Of a stretch of 64,000 nucleotides of DNA, positions 41,269 through 50,067 are shown piece by piece. The position numbers and the translations under genes were made by a program. The stretch is from Caldimonas mangrovi (GTDB lineage Bacteria > Pseudomonadota > Gammaproteobacteria > Burkholderiales > Burkholderiaceae_C), in the NCBI RefSeq assembly GCF_023721835.1, contig NZ_JAMKFE010000015.1, positions 1 through 64,000 of the forward strand, given 5' to 3'. The notes below the pieces were generated by a model, which was not told the origin of the DNA, did no database searches, and worked only from the letters and a program-made list of their open reading frames with translations. Every line of letters starts with the position of its first letter. The stretch's first letter is position 1.

Positions 41269-41517
41269 ATGTTCTCGCTGTATGCCCTCCTTCGCGCGCT
41301 CGCCGGTGCCCTCTCTTCGCCTCGTGCGCGTCATGTGCTCCAACGGTTCACGGCTGAAGCCGCGGCCCTGCTTGACGCACTGCTGAGTCCCGGCAAGCTG
41401 ATCGCGGAAGTCGAGACCATGCGCGCGCTGCAAGCCGAGGCCGATCGCATCGAGGCCGCCCAGCCGGTGCGCGCGGCCGTGCTGCGCCGCGAAGCCGCCC
41501 ACCTCGGACGGCGTTGA
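41269..41517 (+). CDS. Small hypothetical protein
   Basis: 82 residues from ATG 41269, preceded by GGGAG; an ATG at 41236 is less well supported. Sequence is helical: MFSLYALLRALAGALSSPRA, then LLDALLSPGKLIAEVETMRA and AEADRIEAAQPVRAAVL. The N-terminal part may be a short membrane-associated helix. The upstream interval contains an AT-rich promoter-like patch (ggttaatacctatagaat). Not recognised as a named family; small proteins like this are common in Burkholderiales. Confidence 0.55.
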   Translation: MFSLYALLRALAGALSSPRARHVLQRFTAEAAALLDALLSPGKLIAEVETMRALQAEADRIEAAQPVRAAVLRREAAHLGRR

Positions 41518-41529
41518 ACTGACGCATCC

Positions 41530-41550
41530 CCGGGCCTCACCGGCCCGGGC
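41530..41550 (+). terminator. GC-rich hairpin terminator
   Basis: CCCGGGCC-TCACC-GGCCCGGG, an 8-bp perfect stem 13 bp after the small ORF, followed by a pyrimidine-rich tract. It separates this unit from the tct operon. Confidence 0.6.
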
Positions 41551-41690
41551 CGGATCTTCCCTCCTCCCGCTTCCTTCTCTCCTTCGGCACAGAGGCCGGC
41601 GCACCACGCGCCTTCGCTCCGAGCGGTTCCCGCTGAACCGACAGGTGCATCGCCCCCTGCCGTCACCCCACCCAAGCGCTTCCGAAAATC

Positions 41691-41704
41691 TTGACTGCGG
41701 TCAA
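41691..41704 (+). promoter_or_regulatory. Crp/Fnr-type box TTGAC-TGCG-GTCAA
   Basis: A perfect 5-4-5 palindrome preceded by AAAATC, 98 bp upstream of tctC. Same extended form as the sites at 31949 and 55643. Confidence 0.72.
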
Positions 41705-41802
41705 GAGCGTTTTCGCGACTGCGGCACGACCATCTCTCCACGCAAAAGAGTTCGCCCCGCCGGGGCAGGACCGTCCCGATGGACCTACCAGGAGACATGG
41801 AC

Positions 41803-42837
41803 ATGACCGAAGCAAGCCCCTCGTTTCTGCGTCGCGCCAGCACGCCTGCGCGCGTCGCATTCACTGCCCTGACCACCGCTGCGCTGGCGGCTGCCGCGCC
41901 CGCATGGGGCTGGGAGCCCGCCAAGCCGGTGGAGTTCGTGGTGCCTGCCGGCACCGGCGGCGGTGCCGACCAGATGGCGCGTCTCATCCAGGGAATCATC
42001 GTCAAGCACAAGCTGATGAAGGAGTCGATGGTCGTCATCAACAAGTCGGGTGGTGCCGGTGCCGAAGGTTTCCTCGACATCAAGGGCTCCAAAGGCAACC
42101 CGCACAAGATCGTCATCACGCTGTCGAACCTGTTCACGACGCCGATGGCCACCGGCGTGCCGTTCCACTGGAAGGACATGACGCCCGTCTCGATGATGGC
42201 GCTGGACCAGTTCGTCCTGTGGGTCAACGCACAAAGTCCGTACAAGACCGCCAGCGAATACGTCGCCGCCGTGAAGGCCGCAGGGGCCAGCAAGTTCAAG
42301 ATGGGCGGCACCGGCTCCAAGCAGGAAGACCAGATCATCACGGTCGGTCTCGAAAAGGCCACCGGTACCAAGTTCATCTACGTGCCGTTCAAGGGCGGCG
42401 GCGAGGTTGCGGTGCAACTGGTCGGCAACCACATCAACTCGACGGTGAACAACCCGATCGAGGCCGTGGCCCAGTGGCGCTCGGGAGCGCTGCGTCCGCT
42501 GTGCGTGTTCGACACCGACCGCATGCCCTACAGCGCCAAGGTCACCGAAACGCAGTCCTGGGCCGACATCCCCACCTGCAAGGAGTCGGGCGTATCGACC
42601 GACTACGTGATGCTGCGCGGCATCTTCATGGCACCCGGCGTCACGCCCGAGCAGCAGGCGTACTACGTCGACCTGATGAAGAAGGTGCGCGAGACGCCCG
42701 ACTGGAAGGACTACATGGAAAAGGGCGCCTTCAACACGACGTCCCTGACCGGGGCCGAATTCCAGAAGTGGCTGGAAGGCGCCGAGGCCACCCACAAGGC
42801 CCTCATGACCGAGGCCGGGTTCATCGTCGCGAACTGA
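41803..42837 (+). CDS. tctC: TTT-family (TctC) extracytoplasmic solute-binding protein
   Basis: 344 residues from ATG 41803 with AGGAG eight bases upstream; an ATG two codons earlier is possible. Signal peptide ends near TAALAAAAPAWG. Family motifs: VEFVVPAGTGGGADQMARLI, VINKSGGAGAEGFLDIKGSK and ETQSWADIPTCKESGVSTDY. Binding proteins of tripartite tricarboxylate transporters capture small carboxylates in the periplasm. With an oxalate-regulon box in front and frc downstream, the ligand may be oxalate or a related dicarboxylate; that is inference. First gene of tctCBA. Confidence 0.9.
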   Translation: MTEASPSFLRRASTPARVAFTALTTAALAAAAPAWGWEPAKPVEFVVPAGTGGGADQMARLIQGIIVKHKLMKESMVVINKSGGAGAEGFLDIKGSKGNPHKIVITLSNLFTTPMATGVPFHWKDMTPVSMMALDQFVLWVNAQSPYKTASEYVAAVKAAGASKFKMGGTGSKQEDQIITVGLEKATGTKFIYVPFKGGGEVAVQLVGNHINSTVNNPIEAVAQWRSGALRPLCVFDTDRMPYSAKVTETQSWADIPTCKESGVSTDYVMLRGIFMAPGVTPEQQAYYVDLMKKVRETPDWKDYMEKGAFNTTSLTGAEFQKWLEGAEATHKALMTEAGFIVAN

Positions 42838-42883
42838 GGCCGCGCGCCTCCTGATCCATTTCCATTTTTTCGTGGAGCCATCC

Positions 42884-43402
42884 ATGTCGAATGAAGATTC
42901 GTCGGGTGAAGGGCGGGTGCTCGCCCGCAACAACACCGTGGACGCCGTGGTCGCCGGGCTGCTGGCGGCCCTGGGGGTCGTCGTCATGCTGGAGGCGCGC
43001 AGGCTCGGTGCCGGGTGGACCAGCGATGGCCCCGGCGCCGGCTACTTCCCGTTCTACATCGGGCTGCTGCTGTCGATCGGCGGCGCCGGCATCGTGTACC
43101 AGTCGCTGCGCGCGAAGTCCGCCGACCGGGGCGCGTTCGTCGACAGCGAGCAGCTGAAGCGGGTGCTGTCGGTGCTGCTGCCATCCATCGGCTACGTCGT
43201 CGGCATCCTGCTGGTCGGCCTGTACGTGGCTTCGGCGCTCTTCATTGCCGGGTTCATGGTGTGGCTCGGCAAGTACAGCCTGGCCAAGAGCGCCTTGATC
43301 GGCGTGACGGTCAATGCCGTCTTCTTCCTGATGTTCGAGGTCTGGTTCAAGGTGCCGCTCTTCAAGGGCACCTTCGATCCGCTCGCTTTCCTCGGCTACT
43401 GA
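42884..43402 (+). CDS. tctB: TTT-family small membrane subunit (TctB)
   Basis: 172 residues from ATG 42884, which follows GGAGCC; a GTG 12 bases earlier is less likely. Four helices in the TctB pattern: VDAVVAGLLAALGVVVMLEA, DGPGAGYFPFYIGLLLSIGG, VLSVLLPSIGYVVGILLVGL and a C-terminal pair. The GPGxFP motif after helix 1 is typical of TctB. Partner of the adjacent TctA. Confidence 0.88.
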   Translation: MSNEDSSGEGRVLARNNTVDAVVAGLLAALGVVVMLEARRLGAGWTSDGPGAGYFPFYIGLLLSIGGAGIVYQSLRAKSADRGAFVDSEQLKRVLSVLLPSIGYVVGILLVGLYVASALFIAGFMVWLGKYSLAKSALIGVTVNAVFFLMFEVWFKVPLFKGTFDPLAFLGY

Positions 43403-43424
43403 GCCTCTCAGTCGGAGCACCTAC

Positions 43425-44960
43425 ATGGAAGAGTTGTCCGCATTGCTGCAGGGTTTCGCCGTCGTGCTGACGCCGACGAACATCCTCGTGATGTTCATCG
43501 GCATCACGCTGGGCGTGCTGATCGGCGTGCTGCCCGGCCTGGGCGGTGCCAACGGCGTCGCGATCCTGCTGCCCCTCACCTTCACGATGTCGCCCACCAC
43601 GGCGATCGTGATGCTGTCGTGCATCTACTGGGGCGCCCTGTTCGGCGGCGCCATCACGTCGGTGCTGTTCAACATCCCGGGCGAGCCCTGGTCGGTGGCG
43701 ACCACTTTCGACGGCTACCCGATGGCTCAGCGAGGCCAGGCCGGCGCGGCATTGACCGCGGCCTTCACCTCCTCGTTCGTCGGCGCCTTCATCGCGGTGT
43801 TGATGATCACTTTTCTCGCGCCGCTGGTGGCCAGGTTCGCGCTGAAGTTCGGCACGCCCGAGTTCTTCGCGGTGTACCTGCTCACCTTCTGCAGTTTCGT
43901 CGGCATGGGCAAAGGCTCGCCGTTCAAGGTGCTGGTGTCGATGGCGCTGGGCTTCGCGCTGGCCGTCGTCGGCATGGACACCGTGACGGGTCAGTTGCGC
44001 ATGACCTTCGGCGTCTCCGAGATGATGCGGGGCTTCGACTTCCTGATCGCGGTGATCGGCCTGTTCGGCATCGGCGAAATCCTGACCACGATGGAAGAAG
44101 GCCTGCGCTTCTCGGGCAAGTCGGCCCGCATCAGCCCCAAGGTGGTGTGGGAGACCTGGAAGCAGCTGCCGCGCTACTGGGTCACCTCGCTGCGCAGCTC
44201 GGTGGTCGGCATGTGGATGGGCATCACGCCGGGCGGCGCGACGCCGGCCTCCTTCATGAGCTACGGCCTCGCGAAGAAGATGTCGAAGAACGGCGCCAAC
44301 TTCGGCAAGGGCGACATCGAAGGCGTGGTCGCGCCGGAAACCGCGGCGCATGCCGCCGGCACCAGCGCGCTGCTGCCGATGCTCGCACTCGGCATTCCGG
44401 GCTCCCCGACCGCTGCCGTGCTGCTCGGTGGCCTGCTGATCTGGGGCCTGCAGCCGGGCCCGCTGCTATTCACCGAGCAGAAGGACTTCGTCTGGGGCCT
44501 GATCGCCAGCATGTACCTCGGCAACATCGCCGGCCTGATCGTCGTGCTGTGCACGGTGCCGCTGTTCGCCTCCATCCTGCGCATCCCGTTCTCGATCATC
44601 GCGCCGGTGATCATCGTGATCTGCGCCATCGGCGCCTACACGGTGCACAACGCCATGCTGGACATCGCGCTGATGCTCGGCTTCGGCGTCATCGGCTATG
44701 TGTTCAAGAAGCTCGACTACCCGCTCGCGCCGCTGGTGCTGGCGCTGGTGCTCGGCGACAAGGCCGAGGACTCGTTCCGCCAGGCCATGCTGGTGTCCCA
44801 GGGCGACGTCGGCGTGATGTGGTCCAACCCGCTGGTCGGCTCGATCACGACGCTGGCACTCGTGATGCTGTTCTGGCCGCTGATCTCACGCGCCCTGGCG
44901 ACGCTGCGCGGCCCCCGGGACGACAAACCCGGGCTGGCCGGCGAGCAGGCCGCCAAGTGA
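43425..44960 (+). CDS. tctA: TTT-family large membrane subunit (TctA)
   Basis: 511 residues, about 11 helices. Family signatures: GVLIGVLPGLGGANGVAILL, GGAITSVLFNIPGEPWSVAT, the matching second-repeat motif GVVAPETAAHAAGTSALLPM and GIPGSPTAAVLLGGLLIWGL. It forms the secondary transporter with TctB, driven by ion gradients. It starts 22 bp after tctB and is followed by frc after 54 bp, so carboxylate import and CoA activation are probably co-expressed. Confidence 0.92.
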   Translation: MEELSALLQGFAVVLTPTNILVMFIGITLGVLIGVLPGLGGANGVAILLPLTFTMSPTTAIVMLSCIYWGALFGGAITSVLFNIPGEPWSVATTFDGYPMAQRGQAGAALTAAFTSSFVGAFIAVLMITFLAPLVARFALKFGTPEFFAVYLLTFCSFVGMGKGSPFKVLVSMALGFALAVVGMDTVTGQLRMTFGVSEMMRGFDFLIAVIGLFGIGEILTTMEEGLRFSGKSARISPKVVWETWKQLPRYWVTSLRSSVVGMWMGITPGGATPASFMSYGLAKKMSKNGANFGKGDIEGVVAPETAAHAAGTSALLPMLALGIPGSPTAAVLLGGLLIWGLQPGPLLFTEQKDFVWGLIASMYLGNIAGLIVVLCTVPLFASILRIPFSIIAPVIIVICAIGAYTVHNAMLDIALMLGFGVIGYVFKKLDYPLAPLVLALVLGDKAEDSFRQAMLVSQGDVGVMWSNPLVGSITTLALVMLFWPLISRALATLRGPRDDKPGLAGEQAAK

Positions 44961-45014
44961 CATTTTTATCTTCCCCTCCTCCATCGATACGACACAAGTG
45001 AAGGAAGCATGACC

Positions 45015-46265
45015 ATGAACAAACCCCTCGACGGCATTCGCATCATCGATTTCACGCACGTACAGGCAGGGCCTGCGTGCACGCAGCTGCTGGCATGGTT
45101 CGGCGCCGACGTGATCAAGGTCGAGCGCCCCGGCTCCGGCGACGTCACGCGCAACCAGCTGCGCGACATTCCCGACGCCGATGCGCTGTACTTCACGATG
45201 TTGAACAGCAACAAGCGTTCGCTGACGCTGGACACCAAGACCGCGGACGGCAAGGAGGTGCTCGAGAAGCTGATCCGGCGCTCCGACGTGATGGTGGAGA
45301 ACTTCGGGCCCGGCGCACTGGACCGCATGGGTTTCACCTGGGAGCGCATCCTGGAGCTGAACCCCAAGATGATCCTGGCCTCTGTCAAGGGCTTCAGCGA
45401 CGGGCACCACTACTCGGACCTGAAGGTGTACGAGAACGTGGCGCAGTGCGCCGGCGGCGCCGCCTCCACCACCGGTTTCTGGGACGGCCCGCCGACGGTC
45501 AGCGCCGCAGCGCTGGGCGACAGCAACACCGGCATGCACCTGGCGATCGGCATCCTGACCGCGCTGCGCGGCCGCGACCAGACCGGCAAGGGCCAGAAGG
45601 TGGCCGTGTCGATGCAGGACGCGGTGCTCAACCTGTGCCGCGTCAAGCTGCGCGACCAGCAGCGGCTGGACCGCGTCGGCTACCTCGAGGAGTATCCGCA
45701 GTACCCGCACGGCAGCTTCACCGACGTGGTGCCTCGCGGTGGCAACGCCGGCGGTGGCGGGCAGCCCGGCTGGGTGCTCAAGTGCAAGGGATGGGAGACC
45801 GACCCCAATGCCTACATCTACTTCACGATCCAGGGCCATGCCTGGGAGCCGATCTGCGACGCCATCGGCAAGCCCGAGTGGAAGACCGACTCCGCCTACA
45901 CGACGGCCAAGGCGCGTCAACCGCACATCACGCAGATCTTCGACACCATCGAGGCCTGGCTGGCCGACAAGACCAAGTACGAGGCCGTCGACATCCTGCG
46001 CAAGTTCGACATCCCCTGCTCACCGGTGCTGTCGATGAAGGAGCTTGCCAACGACCCGTCGCTGCGCAAGAGCGGCACCATCGTCGAGGTCGAGCACAAG
46101 CAGCGCGGCACCTATCTCACGGTCGGGAGCCCGATCAAGTTCTCCGACCTCAAGCCGGAGGTCACCGGCTCGCCGCTGCTCGGCGAACACACCGACCAGG
46201 TGTTGGCCGAACTGGGCTACAGCGCGGACCAGATCGCCACCATGCACGCCGTCGGCGTGGTCTGA
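45015..46265 (+). CDS. frc: Formyl-CoA:oxalate CoA-transferase
   Basis: 416 residues from ATG 45015; GGAAG is spaced correctly for it rather than for the ATG at 45009. With this start the key residues fall at Gln17 ([12 protein letters not shown]) and Asp169 (LGDSNTG), the same numbers as in Oxalobacter FRC. The glycine loop [11 protein letters not shown] is also conserved. Class III CoA-transferase that moves CoA from formyl-CoA to oxalate, giving oxalyl-CoA for Oxc and formate for the dehydrogenase/antiporter. It heads a run of forward genes to 52 kb. Confidence 0.95.
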   Translation: MNKPLDGIRIIDFTHVQAGPACTQLLAWFGADVIKVERPGSGDVTRNQLRDIPDADALYFTMLNSNKRSLTLDTKTADGKEVLEKLIRRSDVMVENFGPGALDRMGFTWERILELNPKMILASVKGFSDGHHYSDLKVYENVAQCAGGAASTTGFWDGPPTVSAAALGDSNTGMHLAIGILTALRGRDQTGKGQKVAVSMQDAVLNLCRVKLRDQQRLDRVGYLEEYPQYPHGSFTDVVPRGGNAGGGGQPGWVLKCKGWETDPNAYIYFTIQGHAWEPICDAIGKPEWKTDSAYTTAKARQPHITQIFDTIEAWLADKTKYEAVDILRKFDIPCSPVLSMKELANDPSLRKSGTIVEVEHKQRGTYLTVGSPIKFSDLKPEVTGSPLLGEHTDQVLAELGYSADQIATMHAVGVV

Positions 46266-46277
46266 GGAGGCACCGCC

Positions 46278-46721
46278 ATGGCGAGCATCGACTACGAGAA
46301 GCTGGTGCAGGCCATCGGCGACGCGGTGGTTGTCGTCGATGTCAGCGGGGTGATCGTGACGTGGAATGCAGCGGCCACGCGCATCTTCGGCTACACCGAG
46401 GCCGAAGCGCTGGGCCGCTCGCTCGACCTGATCATCCCCGAGCGGCAGCGCGACCGCCACTGGGAGGGCTACATGAAGACGGTCAGCAGCGGCACCACGC
46501 GCTACGGCAGCAGCGTGCTGCGCGTGCCGGCGCTGCACCGCGACGGCGCCGCGCTGTCTATCGCCTTCACCGTCGCGCTGCTGTACAAGGACAGCGGCCA
46601 GGTCGACGCCATTGCGGCTGTCATCCGCGATGAAACGACCCGCTTCGCCGAGGAGCGGGCCCTGCGCAAACGCCTGACGGAGCTGGAAACGAAGCTGGCC
46701 GTCGGTGCGTCGACGCCCTGA
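46278..46721 (+). CDS. Single PAS-domain protein between the two frc genes
   Basis: 147 residues with GGAGG before the ATG. PAS core: AIGDAVVVVDVSGVIVTWNA, FGYTEAEALGRSLDLIIPER and VAAVIRDE-type C-strand (VDAIAAVIRDETTR), then a short helix ERALRKRLTELETKLA. There is no output domain, kinase or HTH. It may be a ligand-binding sensor that acts on a partner, perhaps the kinase at 33985 or the regulators nearby. The 12- and 18-bp gaps to the frc genes indicate one operon. Function unknown; a stand-alone PAS protein inside an enzyme operon is odd. Confidence 0.85.
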   Translation: MASIDYEKLVQAIGDAVVVVDVSGVIVTWNAAATRIFGYTEAEALGRSLDLIIPERQRDRHWEGYMKTVSSGTTRYGSSVLRVPALHRDGAALSIAFTVALLYKDSGQVDAIAAVIRDETTRFAEERALRKRLTELETKLAVGASTP

Positions 46722-46739
46722 ACTTCCGGGAGACCCCGA

Positions 46740-47987
46740 ATGAGCAAGGCCCTGGCAGACGTTCGCGTGCTGGACTTCACTCACGTGCAATCCGGACCGA
46801 CGTGCACCCAGCTGCTCGCCTGGTTCGGCGCCGACGTGATCAAGGTCGAGCGGCCCGGAGAAGGCGACGCAACGCGCGGTCAACTGCGCGACATCCCTGG
46901 CGTGGATAGCCTCTACTTCACGATGCTGAACCACAACAAGCGCTCGGTCACGCTGAACGCCAAGACCGCCAAGGGCAAGCAGGTGCTCGACTCATTGATC
47001 GCGCACTGCGACGTGCTGGTCGAGAACTTCGCCCCCGGTGCGATGGAGCGCATGGGCCTGACCTGGGCGCACATCCAGAAGGTGAACCCGCGCATGATCG
47101 TGGCGTCGGTGAAGGGCTTCGGCCCTGGGCAGTACGAGCACTGCAAGGTCTATGAAAACGTCGCGCAGTGCGCCGGCGGTGCCGCTTCGACGACCGGCTT
47201 CGATGACGGCCCGCCGGTGGTCAGCGGCGCGCAGATCGGCGACAGCGGCACCGGGCTGCATCTGGCGCTCGGCATCGTCACCGCGCTGTACCAGCGCGAG
47301 CGCACCGGTCGCGGCCAGCAGGTCCTTGCGCCGATGCAGGACGCGGTGCTCAACCTGTGCCGCGTGAAGCTGCGCGACCAACAACGCCTGGAGCGCACCG
47401 GCACGCTGCACGAGTACCCGCAGTACCCCGACGGCCGCTTCGGCGAGGCAGTGCCGCGCGCAGGCAATGCGTCGGGCGGCGGCCAGCCGGGCAGCATCCT
47501 GCGCTGCAAGGGTTGGGAAACCGATCCCAACGCCTACATCTACTTCATCACGCAAGCTGCGGTGTGGCCGGCCGTCTGCCAGGTGATCGGCGAGGAGGGC
47601 TGGATCGCCGACGAGGCCTACGCCACCCCGCAGGCTCGCCTGCTGCACCTGAAACCGATCTTCGCGCGCATCGAGCAGTGGACGATGAGCAAGACCAAGT
47701 ACGAGGCGATGGAGATCCTGAACCGGTACGACATCCCGTGCGGGCCCATTCTCTCGATGAAGGAGATCGCCCAGGACCCGGGTCTGCGCAAGACCGGCAC
47801 CGTGGTGGAGGTCGACCACCCGACGCGCGGCCGGCACCTGACGGTGGGCAACCCCATCAAGCTGTCGGACAGCCCGACCGAGGTGACCCGCGCGCCGCTG
47901 CTCGGCGAACACACCGACGAGGTGCTGGCCGAACTGGGCTACAGCGCCGGCGACCTCGAATTGCTGCGCAGCGAGGGCGCCATCTGA
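46740..47987 (+). CDS. frc: Second formyl-CoA:oxalate CoA-transferase paralogue
   Basis: 415 residues, closely similar to the gene at 45015. Gln17 is kept ([12 protein letters not shown]) and the catalytic Asp168 lies in IGDSGTG. The glycine loop reads [11 protein letters not shown], with Ser in place of the first Gly of the tetraglycine. That loop shapes the thioester intermediate cavity, so this copy may use a different CoA donor such as acetyl- or succinyl-CoA, to prime the cycle. A tandem duplication with divergence is the simplest origin. Confidence 0.9.
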   Translation: MSKALADVRVLDFTHVQSGPTCTQLLAWFGADVIKVERPGEGDATRGQLRDIPGVDSLYFTMLNHNKRSVTLNAKTAKGKQVLDSLIAHCDVLVENFAPGAMERMGLTWAHIQKVNPRMIVASVKGFGPGQYEHCKVYENVAQCAGGAASTTGFDDGPPVVSGAQIGDSGTGLHLALGIVTALYQRERTGRGQQVLAPMQDAVLNLCRVKLRDQQRLERTGTLHEYPQYPDGRFGEAVPRAGNASGGGQPGSILRCKGWETDPNAYIYFITQAAVWPAVCQVIGEEGWIADEAYATPQARLLHLKPIFARIEQWTMSKTKYEAMEILNRYDIPCGPILSMKEIAQDPGLRKTGTVVEVDHPTRGRHLTVGNPIKLSDSPTEVTRAPLLGEHTDEVLAELGYSAGDLELLRSEGAI

Positions 47988-48105
47988 CGCGACACCATCA
48001 ACGACAGCGAATGCTCTGGATAAAAACGTTTGACTGTCATTGATCGTGTCTCCTGCCTAGAGTCTCCGTACCGCAACGCCACATCGGACCACAGGAGAAA
48101 AGCTC

Positions 48106-48387
48106 ATGGCAAACGATCTCGAACGCGATGCCTACAACGCCGCTTTCTATGAACTGGGCCTGCGCTGGCACTGGGACGACGAGACCTACGCCGGCCTGCT
48201 GCGCCACAGCGAGCACCCAGAAACCCGCATCCGGCATTACCTCGAAACGCGTCAGCCGCACCTGTTGAAGGCCTACGACGCAGCCTTCCTGGTCGACGTG
48301 ATCCAGCAACGCGCTGCACAACACAAGCCTTGCACTGCGCACCGCTTCGACTGGGCGCAGGCCGTGGGCACCGAACTCGGCGCCTGA
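48106..48387 (+). CDS. Conserved small protein of oxalate cluster
   Basis: 93 residues, with AGGAGAAAAG a good ribosome-binding site. Helical and aromatic-rich: AFYELGLRWHWDDETYAGLL, HSEHPETRIRHYLETRQPHL, AAFLVDVIQQRAA. No signal peptide or metal-binding Cys cluster; several His residues. Unknown function. It precedes the SucD-like gene by 10 bp and is probably translated from the same message, starting a new transcription unit after a 118-bp gap from frc2. Confidence 0.7.
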   Translation: MANDLERDAYNAAFYELGLRWHWDDETYAGLLRHSEHPETRIRHYLETRQPHLLKAYDAAFLVDVIQQRAAQHKPCTAHRFDWAQAVGTELGA

Positions 48388-48397
48388 AAGCATCCCG

Positions 48398-49234
48398 ATG
48401 TCCATCCTCGTCGACAAGCACACGCGCGTGATCACGCAGGGAGCGACCGGCCAGGCCGGGCAGCGCTACACGGCGACCTGTCGCGCGTACGGCAACGGCC
48501 GGCGCTGCTACGTCGCGGGGGTGAACCCGAACAAGGCCGGCCAGTCGCTCGACGGCCTGCCCATCTTCGGCAGCGTCGCGGAGGCACGCGCGGCGACCGG
48601 CGCGACGGTCTCGGTGGTCTACGTGCCGCCTGCCTGCGCGGCCGCTGCCATCGAGGAAGCGGTCGACGCCGACATGGCACTCGTGATCTGCGCCACCGAC
48701 GGCCTCCAGGCCGACGACATGCAGCGCGTGCGCCGTCGTGTGCAGGACAGCCGCACCCTGCTGCTGGGGCCCCAATGTCCGGGGGTGATCACACCCGAGC
48801 AGATCGCGGTCGGCCCCTTGCGGGAGCACGGGTTCCGGCCCGGCCGCATCGGCATCGTCTCGCGCCATTTCGCGCTGCAGGTTCAGGCCGCCGAGCAGCT
48901 CGCCCCCTACGGACTCGGGCAGTCGACCCTGGTGGGCATCGGCCAGGATCCGACGGGCGGTCTGCCAGAGATCGACGTGCTCAGACTTTTCAACGACGAT
49001 CCCGCGACCGACGCGGTGCTGATGCTCGAAGACATCGGTGCAGACCCCGACGGCCGCTGTGCCCGCTGGATTGCGGAGCACATGGACAAACCGGTGTTCG
49101 CTTTCGCAAGCCGCCCTGAACCGGACGTGCTGAAGAGGATGCGCGACAACGGCATCGACGTCACCTGCGACCCCGCCGCGATCGGCGAGCTGGTCGCTTC
49201 CCGGGTCCAGCCGCAATGGCTGCCCTTCGACTGA
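48398..49234 (+). CDS. SucD-like CoA-ligase alpha-subunit homologue lacking the catalytic His
   Basis: 278 residues. The N-terminal CoA-binding domain follows SucD closely: VITQGATGQAGQRYTATCRA, VSVVYVPPACAAAAIEEAVD, LGPQCPGVITPEQIAVGPLR, GRIGIVSRHFALQVQAAEQL. In the C-terminal domain, where SucD has its GHAG phospho-histidine loop, this protein has FAFASRPEPDVLKRMRDNG, about 15 residues shorter with no His. No SucC-like beta subunit is nearby. It is thus unlikely to be an ordinary succinyl-CoA synthetase; it may bind CoA or acyl-CoA for regulation or act with another protein. Located between frc2 and an FAH-family gene. Confidence 0.85.
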   Translation: MSILVDKHTRVITQGATGQAGQRYTATCRAYGNGRRCYVAGVNPNKAGQSLDGLPIFGSVAEARAATGATVSVVYVPPACAAAAIEEAVDADMALVICATDGLQADDMQRVRRRVQDSRTLLLGPQCPGVITPEQIAVGPLREHGFRPGRIGIVSRHFALQVQAAEQLAPYGLGQSTLVGIGQDPTGGLPEIDVLRLFNDDPATDAVLMLEDIGADPDGRCARWIAEHMDKPVFAFASRPEPDVLKRMRDNGIDVTCDPAAIGELVASRVQPQWLPFD

Positions 49235-49251
49235 CTTCACAGGAAGGCACG

Positions 49252-50037
49252 ATGCAACAACGCTGGATGCGCTATTCGCTCGAGGGCCTCATCGGCTTCG
49301 GCACCCTCGAAGGCGACCGGGTGCACGAGCATCGCGGCGAGTTGTTCGGCGAGCACGAACCCACCGGCCGCGTCTTCGCGCTGGCCGACGCCCAGGTGCT
49401 GATGCCCACGCAACCCAGCAAGGTGGTGGCGATGTGGAACAACTTCGGCGAGCTGCGCACGAAGCTCAAGCTCGCACTGCCTGAAGAGCCGCTCTACCTG
49501 CTGAAGGCGCCCAACAGCTGGGCCGCGCATGGCGACCCCATCCGTGAGCCGCGCACCCCCGCGAAAGTGGTGTTCGAAGGCGAACTCGGCATCGTGATCG
49601 GCAAGCGCTGCAGTGCCGTGCCCGAAGACCAGGCGCTGGCGCATGTGTTCGGCTACACCTGCGGCAACGACGTGACGGTGGCCGACATCCTGTTTCGCGA
49701 TGCCTCGTTCGCGCAATGGACACGCGCCAAGGGGCTGGACACCTTCTGCCCGCTGGGCCCGGTGGTGGCCACCGGGCTCGATCCGGACACGCTGCGGGTG
49801 AAGACGCTGCTCGACGGCCAGGTGCGCCAGGACTATCCGATCAGCGACATGACGTTCCCGGTGCAGCGCCTCGTCAGTCTGATCTCCTTCGACATGACCC
49901 TGCTTCCCGGCGACGTGATCCTGTGCGGCACGTCGGTCGGCGTCGGCTCGATGAGGCCGGGTAGCGTCGTCGAGGTCGAGATCGACGGCATCGGCCGGCT
50001 GGCCAACCGCTACGGCGCGCCCGGTGACAGGCCCTAG
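49252..50037 (+). CDS. Fumarylacetoacetate hydrolase-family protein
   Basis: 261 residues from ATG 49252 (GGAAGG upstream); the frame opens earlier inside the previous gene. FAH-fold motifs: KVVFEGELGIVIGKRCSAV (metal Glu), VFGYTCGNDVTVADILFRD, WTRAKGLDTFCPLGPVVATG and LLPGDVILCGTSVGVGSMRP. The family includes hydrolases, decarboxylases (oxaloacetate decarboxylase) and hydratases of beta-keto acids. In an oxalate operon an oxaloacetate- or acylpyruvate-type activity that releases oxalate or protects against side products would fit, but this is inference. Confidence 0.85.
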   Translation: MQQRWMRYSLEGLIGFGTLEGDRVHEHRGELFGEHEPTGRVFALADAQVLMPTQPSKVVAMWNNFGELRTKLKLALPEEPLYLLKAPNSWAAHGDPIREPRTPAKVVFEGELGIVIGKRCSAVPEDQALAHVFGYTCGNDVTVADILFRDASFAQWTRAKGLDTFCPLGPVVATGLDPDTLRVKTLLDGQVRQDYPISDMTFPVQRLVSLISFDMTLLPGDVILCGTSVGVGSMRPGSVVEVEIDGIGRLANRYGAPGDRP

Positions 50038-50067
50038 GCCGCAGGATTTCAACTCCAGGAGCTCTCC

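Noticed and set aside
48029-48048. Possible fifth regulon box (TTGAC-TGTC-ATTGA) before the 93-aa gene
   Set aside because: Only the left half matches; the right half lacks GTCAA.
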